Of a stretch of 64,000 nucleotides of DNA, positions 59,282-64,000 are shown piece after piece. Made by a program: the position numbers and the translations under genes. The notes under the pieces are model-generated. The model was not told where the DNA came from. It searched no databases and saw only the letters and a program-made list of their open reading frames with translations. The number at the start of each line of letters is the position of its first letter. The stretch's first letter is position 1. Source of the stretch: Thermaceae bacterium (GTDB lineage: Bacteria > Deinococcota > Deinococci > Deinococcales > Marinithermaceae); assembly GCA_026984675.1 (NCBI GenBank), contig JALSRQ010000060.1, positions 1 through 64,000 on the forward strand. The letters are read 5' to 3'.

Positions 59282-60043
59282 CTAGGGCTCCCGCCAGCGG
59301 TAGGGGGCGAGGCGGGTGGCCCGCCCCCCGCGGAGCTCGAGCTCGACCCCCCAGAGCTCGGCCGGCCCCTTGGCGGAGCGGAACGGCTGGGGCCGGGCGG
59401 TGAGGAAGCGGGCCAGGAAGGTCGCCACCTCCCCGCCGATGATCGAGTCGTAGGTGCCGGTCATCCCCACGTCGGTGAGGTAGGCGGTGCCCCGGGGGCT
59501 GATCCGGCCGTCGGCGGTGGGGACGTGGGTGTGGGTGCCGAGGAGGGCGGCGACCCGGCCGTCGAGGTGGTGGAAGAGGGCGTACTTCTCGCTGGTCACC
59601 TCGGCGTGAACGTCGACCAGGACGTTGGCCTCGCCGATCTCGCCGAGGAGGCGGTCGGCGGTCTGGAAGGGGGAGTCGAGGTTGGGCTCCAGGAACACCC
59701 GGCCCATCAGCTGGAAGAGGGCGAGCCGCTCGCCGTCGGCCTCGAACACCAGGTAGTCGCGCCCCGGGGTTCCCGGGGGGTAGTTGGCCGCCCGCACGAT
59801 GGGCTCGCGGTCGATCAGCTCGTAGATGTCCTTGTGGTCCCAGGCGTGGTTGCCCAGGGTGATGGCGTCGACCCCGGCGTCCCGGAGCTGGCGGTAGTGC
59901 TTTTTGGAAAGCCCCTTGCCGCCGGTGGCGTTCTCGCCGTTGGCGATCACCAGGTGGTAGCGGTCGCGGACGTCGGGGAGGTGGAGCCGCACCGCCCGGA
60001 GGCCGGGCTCGGCCACCACGTCGCCGACGAAGAGAAGACGCAT
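59282..60043 (-). CDS. YmdB-family metallophosphoesterase
   Basis: 253 residues from ATG 60043, matching TIGR00282/YmdB phosphodiesterases: LLFVGDVVAEPGLRAV, VIANGENATGGKGLSKKHY, ITLGNHAWDHKDIYE, RAANYPPGTPGRDY, VDVHAEVTSEKYALF, LLGTHTHVPTADGRI and the C-terminal YDSIIGGE. The Bacillus homologue hydrolyses cyclic nucleotides (2',3'-cAMP). A longer frame to 60061 exists; ATG 60043 starts the conserved strand and lies 7 nt after TAAAAA. Confidence 0.9.
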   Translation of the reverse strand: MRLLFVGDVVAEPGLRAVRLHLPDVRDRYHLVIANGENATGGKGLSKKHYRQLRDAGVDAITLGNHAWDHKDIYELIDREPIVRAANYPPGTPGRDYLVFEADGERLALFQLMGRVFLEPNLDSPFQTADRLLGEIGEANVLVDVHAEVTSEKYALFHHLDGRVAALLGTHTHVPTADGRISPRGTAYLTDVGMTGTYDSIIGGEVATFLARFLTARPQPFRSAKGPAELWGVELELRGGRATRLAPYRWREP

Positions 60044-60082
60044 ACGTGCATTTTTACGCAAACCCGCCGCCGGGGCGAGGGC

Positions 60083-61552
60083 TCACGACCCAACCCCGGC
60101 CAACGGGAAGGGGGCGGGCTCGGGCTCGCGCCAGCCCACCGCCTCCAGCGCCCGCCGCCAGGCCGCGTAGTTCTCCCGCTCCGCCAGCTGGAGGGCGGCC
60201 AGGCCGACCTCGGGCCCGCCCCGGGCGATCACCGCCTCGACCCAGGCCCAGCGGGCGCTGGTGGAGCGGATCTCGATCCGGGGCCGGTCGCGGCGGAGGG
60301 CCTTCTCCACCCGCCGGAGCCGCTGCTCGATGGTCTTGACCCCGGCGAAGCGGTCGGCGAAGTGGGGGGTGTGCCGCTTGGGCACGAAGGGGCTGATGGT
60401 GAGCGCCAGCCTCCCGTACTCGGCGAGGGCCCGGGCGTCCTCGATCATCTCCTCTAGGTCCTCGTCGGTCTCGGTGGGCAGGCCGATCATCTGGTAGACC
60501 TTGAACCGCTTGAAGCCGGCCTCCCGGGCCACCCGGGCGGCGGCCAGGAGGTCCTCCCGGCGGATCTGCTTTTTAAGCAGGTCGCGGAGCCGCTGGCTGG
60601 GGCCGTCGGCGGCGAAGGTGAAGCTTTGCATCCCGCCCGCCCGCATCAGCTCGGCGAGCTCCAGGTCCACCCGGTCGGCCCGCACCGAGGAGTAGGAGAA
60701 CCGCTGGCCCCGCTCGACCAGCGCCCGGGAGAGGGGCTTCACCCAGGGGTAGTCGGTGAGGGCCGCCCCGATCAGCCCGACCTTGGGGGCCTCCTCCGGG
60801 ATCGCCGCCAGCACCCGGTCCAAGGGCACGTTGCGGGTGGGGCCGTACATCACCCGGGCCAGGCAGAAGGTGCAGGGCCGGGGGCAGCCCCGCTCGACCT
60901 CGATCAGGAAGGTGTCGGGGAACTCGGCCTCGGGGGTGACGAACTGGGCCGAGGCCGGCAGGGTCTCGGGGCGGGCGGTGGCGAAGAGGGGCTCCCGCTC
61001 CATGCGGTCCGGGAGGAAGACCCCGGGAAGTCCCTCGACGAGGTCGAGGAAGCGACCCTTGCGGCCGCTTTGGCGGTAGGCCTCGATCAGCTGGGGGACT
61101 ACTTCCTCGCCGTCGCCGATCACGATCAGGTCGGCGAAGGGGGCGAGCGGCCAGGGGTTGGAGGAGGTGAGGGGGCCGCCCACCAGGACGATCGGGTCGT
61201 GGGGTTCCCGGAGCTCCCTTAGGGGCTCGATCCCGGAGCGGATCAGGAGCCGCACCAGGTTGGTGAGGTCGAGCTCGTAGGCGATGGAAACCGCGAAGAT
61301 CGCGGCCTCGGCCGGCCGGCGACCGGACTCGTAGGTGATCAGCTCGCCGGGGAGCTCCTCGAGGAACACCCGTTCGGCCACCACGTCGGGCTCGGCGTTC
61401 AACCGCTTGTAGACGGTCTGGAACCCCAGCGAGGCCATCCCCACCCCGTAGCGGTTGGGGTAGGCGAGGGCGACCCGTATGGGGGCGTCCTTTACGATCG
61501 CCCCCCGTTCGCGGGCCCGCCGGGCCCGGATGCGCTCCCGTAGCCGGTCCAC
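60083..61552 (-). CDS. B12-binding-type radical SAM protein
   Basis: 489 residues. N-terminal Rossmann-like region (about 20-170: RVALAYPNRYGVGMASLG, IVLVGGPLTSSNPWPLAPFA, LIVIGDGEEVVPQLIEAY) and a radical-SAM core with CPRPCTFC (CxxxCxxC) in VERGCPRPCTFCLARVMYG, then FKVYQMIGLPTETDEDLE. Homologues are conserved of unknown substrate, some acting on tRNA or tetrapyrroles. GTG 61552 lies 9 nt after TAGCCT. It is upstream of the YmdB-like gene on the same strand, with a 39-nt gap. Confidence 0.88.
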   Translation of the reverse strand: MDRLRERIRARRARERGAIVKDAPIRVALAYPNRYGVGMASLGFQTVYKRLNAEPDVVAERVFLEELPGELITYESGRRPAEAAIFAVSIAYELDLTNLVRLLIRSGIEPLRELREPHDPIVLVGGPLTSSNPWPLAPFADLIVIGDGEEVVPQLIEAYRQSGRKGRFLDLVEGLPGVFLPDRMEREPLFATARPETLPASAQFVTPEAEFPDTFLIEVERGCPRPCTFCLARVMYGPTRNVPLDRVLAAIPEEAPKVGLIGAALTDYPWVKPLSRALVERGQRFSYSSVRADRVDLELAELMRAGGMQSFTFAADGPSQRLRDLLKKQIRREDLLAAARVAREAGFKRFKVYQMIGLPTETDEDLEEMIEDARALAEYGRLALTISPFVPKRHTPHFADRFAGVKTIEQRLRRVEKALRRDRPRIEIRSTSARWAWVEAVIARGGPEVGLAALQLAERENYAAWRRALEAVGWREPEPAPFPLAGVGS

Positions 61553-61582
61553 TAACCCTAAAGGCTAGCAGATTTTGGGGGT

Positions 61583-61825
61583 TTAGGCGAGGCGCTGGCT
61601 GCGGCTCGCCAGCCAGCGCACCACCAGGTAGACGAGCCCGGCCACCACCAGGGCGGGGATGAGGAAGTAGAGGAGGGCGACGATCAGCTTGGAGAGGGCC
61701 AGGAAGACCTTGCCCAGGAAGACGAAGAGCCAGCCACCGATCCAGAAGGCGACCAGCGCGATCACCGCCACCAAGAGCCCCAGCACCACCCACTCCAAGA
61801 TTTCCTCCAACCGGTAGTCCTGCAC
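61583..61825 (-). CDS. Small membrane protein, 80 residues (hypothetical)
   Basis: Two or three hydrophobic helices (about 10-33, 34-52, 54-72: WVVLGLLVAVIALVAFWIGG, FLIPALVVAGLVYLVV) with a basic C-terminus. No known domain. GTG 61825 is preceded by AAGGAGG at good distance, and TAGGCT lies 19 nt upstream. It diverges from recO and precedes the radical-SAM gene by 30 nt. Confidence 0.72.
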   Translation of the reverse strand: MQDYRLEEILEWVVLGLLVAVIALVAFWIGGWLFVFLGKVFLALSKLIVALLYFLIPALVVAGLVYLVVRWLASRSQRLA

Positions 61826-61881
61826 GGGCGCCTCCTTAGGGACCCAGCCTACGCGAGGGCGGGGCGGAGGCGCAACCGGAC

Positions 61882-61887
61882 GATAAT
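61882..61887 (+). promoter_or_regulatory. -10 element of recO
   Basis: GATAAT ending 6 nt before GTG 61894; leaderless spacing. Confidence 0.45.
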
Positions 61888-61893
61888 GGGGGG

Positions 61894-62583
61894 GTGCCGG
61901 ACCGCTACCGTACCTACGAGGGGGTGGTGGTCTCCCGGCGGGGGCTGCCCTCGGGGGACGTGCTGCTTTGGCTGGTGACCCCCGAGGGACCGGTGGAGGC
62001 GGTGGCCAGGAGCGCCCAGCGCCCCGGCGGGCGGTCGGGGCGGCTGGGGCTCTTCTACCGCCTGACCTTTCAGGTCTACCGCCGGCCGGGGGCCGAGCTC
62101 GCCACCCTGACCCAGGCGACCCTGGAGGAGGCCCTCGCCCCCCGCCAGCCCTTCCGCTTCGCCGCCGCCGGCTTTCTGGCCGAGCTCGCCTGGAAGACCC
62201 TCTCCCCCGAGGTGGCGGCCCGGGGCTACCCGGTCTTCGTCTCCGGCCTCCGGGGGGTGGCCGCCGCCGACGAGCCCCGGGTGCCCCTGATCTGGGCCGG
62301 GTTCCGCCTGCTGGCCCTGGCCGGCTACGCCCCCGCCGGTCGGGGGCGGTACCTGGCCCCCGAGGGGCGGTTTTCCGAGGAGGCGGGAGGAGGCGGGGTC
62401 TTCCTGGGCGCGCCCGGCGAGGAGGCGCTCCGGGCGGTTCTTACCCGGCCGGGCAAGGAGGCCGCCCGGGCCCTCGCCGCCGCCCCTCTCGACCGCCTGC
62501 AGGAGGCCCTTTTGCGCTACGCCGAGCACCAGCTCGAGGGGATGCGGTCGGCCCGGGCCCTGAGGGGCCTGGCCCCTTCATAA
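61894..62583 (+). CDS. recO: DNA repair protein RecO
   Basis: RecA-loading mediator of the RecFOR pathway, 229 residues. N-terminal OB fold (RTYEGVVVSRRGLPSGDVLL, about 5-75, with LTPEGPVEAVARSAQRPGG-like loop) and an all-helical C-terminal domain (AAAGFLAELAWKTLSPE onward). The zinc-binding cysteines found in some RecO proteins are absent, as in D. radiodurans-type variants only in part. GTG 61894 has a leaderless-type promoter. It precedes the methylmalonyl-CoA mutase gene. Confidence 0.9.
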   Translation: MPDRYRTYEGVVVSRRGLPSGDVLLWLVTPEGPVEAVARSAQRPGGRSGRLGLFYRLTFQVYRRPGAELATLTQATLEEALAPRQPFRFAAAGFLAELAWKTLSPEVAARGYPVFVSGLRGVAAADEPRVPLIWAGFRLLALAGYAPAGRGRYLAPEGRFSEEAGGGGVFLGAPGEEALRAVLTRPGKEAARALAAAPLDRLQEALLRYAEHQLEGMRSARALRGLAPS

Positions 62584-62602
62584 CGTTTTTTCCTTAGCGG
62601 TG

Positions 62603-62608
62603 TAGAAT
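62603..62608 (+). promoter_or_regulatory. -10 element of the methylmalonyl-CoA mutase gene
   Basis: TAGAAT, 21 nt before ATG 62630; the transcript should start near 62615 with AAGGGAGG as ribosome site. Confidence 0.5.
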
Positions 62609-62629
62609 AGCGTCATAAGGGAGGCTGGG

Positions 62630-64000
62630 ATGCGCAAAAAGCACGACTGGATGCGCGAGACCTACCAAGAGAGCCTGAAGCGCATGCCCGAGCGGCGGAT
62701 CGCCCACCGGACGCTCTCGAACATCGCCCCCGAGCCGCTCTACACCCCCGAGGACCTGGAGGGCTTCGACTACCAGAAGAGGCTCGGCTACCCCGGGGAG
62801 TACCCCTACACCCGCGGGGTGTACGGCTCGATGTACCGCTCGAAGCTCTGGACGATGCGGATGTTCGCCGGCTTTGGCACCGCCGAGCAGACCAACGAGC
62901 GGTTCAAGAAGCTGCTGGCCGCCGGGCAGACCGGCCTCTCGGTGGCCTTCGACCTGCCCACCCTGATGGGGTACGACTCCGACCACCCCCTATCCAAGGG
63001 CGAGGTCGGCAAGTGCGGGGTGGCGGTCAGCAGCCTCGCCGACATGGAGGTCCTCTTCGAGGGGATCAACCTCGAGGAGGTCACCACCTCGATGACCATC
63101 AACTCCCCGGCCAACGCGATCTGGGCGATGTACCTGGCGCTGGCCAAGAAGAAGGGCTACGACTGGAAGAAGCTCGGCGGCACCATCCAAAACGACATCC
63201 TGAAGGAGTTCATCGCCCAAAAGGAGTTCATCTACCCGCCCGAGCCCAGCGTCAAGCTGGTGATCGACACCTTCGAGTGGGGGCCCAAGAACGTTCCCAG
63301 GTGGAACTTCATCTCGGTCTCCGGCTACCACATCCGCGAGGCCGGAGCCACCGCCGTCCAGGAGCTCGCCTTCACCCTGGCCGACGGGTTCGCCTACGTC
63401 GAGGCCGCGATGGAGCGGGGCCTTGCGATCGATTACTTCGCCCCCCGGATCAGCTTCTTCTTCGACGTCCACAACGACTTCTTCGAGGAGATTGCCAAGT
63501 TCCGGGCGGCCCGGCGGATCTGGGCGACCGAGATGAAGGAGCGTTACGGCGCCCAAAACCCCCGTTCCTGGATGCTGCGCACCCACGCCCAGACCGCCGG
63601 AGTGAGCCTGACCGCCCAGCAGCCCCTCAACAACGTGGTCCGGGTCGCGGTCCAGGCCCTGGCGGCGGTGCTCGGCGGCACCAACAGCCTCCACACCGAC
63701 GCCTACGACGAGGCCCTGGCCCTGCCCACCGAGGAGTCGGCGAAGATCGCGTTGCGGACGCAGCAGATCCTGGCCTACGAGTCCGGCGTCACCCACACCA
63801 TCGACCCCCTGGCCGGGAGCTACTACGTCGAGTGGCTCACCGACAAGGTCGAGGAGGAGGCCCGGAACTACATCGCGGCGATCCGCAAGATGGGGGAGGG
63901 CACCCCCTACCCCACCCTCTACGGCGTCATCCGGGGCATCGAGAACGGCTACTTCCAGCGCGAGATCGCCGACGCCTCCTACCGCTTCCAGCAGGAGGTG
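62630..64000 (+). CDS. Methylmalonyl-CoA mutase large subunit, N-terminal part (cut by window edge)
   Basis: B12-dependent conversion between methylmalonyl-CoA and succinyl-CoA. 457 codons are visible, no stop. Diagnostic stretches: [113 protein letters not shown] and [18 protein letters not shown]. The visible part is the TIM barrel; whether a B12-binding domain follows or is on another gene is outside the window. ATG 62630 has AAGGGAGG 5-6 nt upstream. Confidence 0.96.
   Translation, partial: MRKKHDWMRETYQESLKRMPERRIAHRTLSNIAPEPLYTPEDLEGFDYQKRLGYPGEYPYTRGVYGSMYRSKLWTMRMFAGFGTAEQTNERFKKLLAAGQTGLSVAFDLPTLMGYDSDHPLSKGEVGKCGVAVSSLADMEVLFEGINLEEVTTSMTINSPANAIWAMYLALAKKKGYDWKKLGGTIQNDILKEFIAQKEFIYPPEPSVKLVIDTFEWGPKNVPRWNFISVSGYHIREAGATAVQELAFTLADGFAYVEAAMERGLAIDYFAPRISFFFDVHNDFFEEIAKFRAARRIWATEMKERYGAQNPRSWMLRTHAQTAGVSLTAQQPLNNVVRVAVQALAAVLGGTNSLHTDAYDEALALPTEESAKIALRTQQILAYESGVTHTIDPLAGSYYVEWLTDKVEEEARNYIAAIRKMGEGTPYPTLYGVIRGIENGYFQREIADASYRFQQEV

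Overview
The window looks like ordinary chromosome from a thermophilic member of the Deinococcota, most likely the order Thermales. The evidence is very high GC (about 70% by eye, with G/C at nearly every third codon position) and a characteristic gene set: an archaeal-type AspRS (AspRS2), GatC, futalosine-pathway menaquinone genes, family-4 uracil-DNA glycosylase, TrmFO, a NurA-HerA-SbcD-SbcC cluster, an archaemetzincin and methylmalonyl-CoA mutase. There is no IS element, prophage, CRISPR array or rRNA. Genes are packed tightly with many 1-30 bp overlaps, and no gene-free stretch reaches 300 bases. Many genes appear to be transcribed leaderlessly: a TANNNT -10 hexamer sits 6-9 nt before the start codon.

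Layout. 1-8.7 kb: serS (cut), gatC, a DUF554 membrane protein, purH, a uracil-DNA glycosylase operon, a PEGA-domain membrane protein, guaA, rnhA, a thioredoxin-like protein, a pyrophosphatase-like protein and a methyltransferase. 8.8-18.9 kb: acyl-CoA carboxylase carboxyltransferase plus HMG-CoA lyase (leucine-type catabolism), comB, rpe, a Crp/Fnr regulator; then an operon of ABC ATPase, purine nucleoside phosphorylase, enoyl-CoA hydratase, HD hydrolase and TerC; a second Crp/Fnr regulator, a phosphoribosyltransferase and a cupin. 18.9-31 kb: an ABC export operon, then branched-chain amino-acid genes (ilvD, leuB, leuD, leuC, cimA) with an SDR, an archaemetzincin, an alkyltransferase-type DNA repair protein, a cytochrome P460 and tRNA-Pro(GGG). 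31-43 kb: 3-hydroxyacyl-CoA dehydrogenase, trmFO, hslVU, a TPR protein and nurA-herA-sbcD-sbcC. 43-52 kb: murJ, aspS2, aroH, a ClC channel, an amidohydrolase, mqnC, an adenosine-specific kinase and hisD. 52-64 kb: lepA, cyclopropane synthase-like and PaaK-like enzymes, a lipoprotein, NYN and metallophosphoesterase genes, a YmdB-like protein, a radical-SAM protein, recO and the start of methylmalonyl-CoA mutase.

The most interesting signals are regulatory. Upstream of aspS there is a promoter, a 9-codon leader peptide (MRWGRNNDA) with consecutive Asn-Asn-Asp codons, and mutually exclusive antiterminator and terminator hairpins. This is the architecture of ribosome-mediated attenuation, here controlling a tRNA synthetase of the type that serves both Asp and Asn. 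Upstream of leuCD there is a comparable arrangement with a 14-codon leader containing one rare CTA Leu codon. In both cases the leader ATG lies only 9-10 nt after the -10 element, so the leader peptides themselves would be translated from almost leaderless RNAs. Divergent gene pairs share overlapping promoters, including a perfectly palindromic -10 between purH and the DUF554 gene and overlapping -35 hexamers between leuC and tRNA-Pro.
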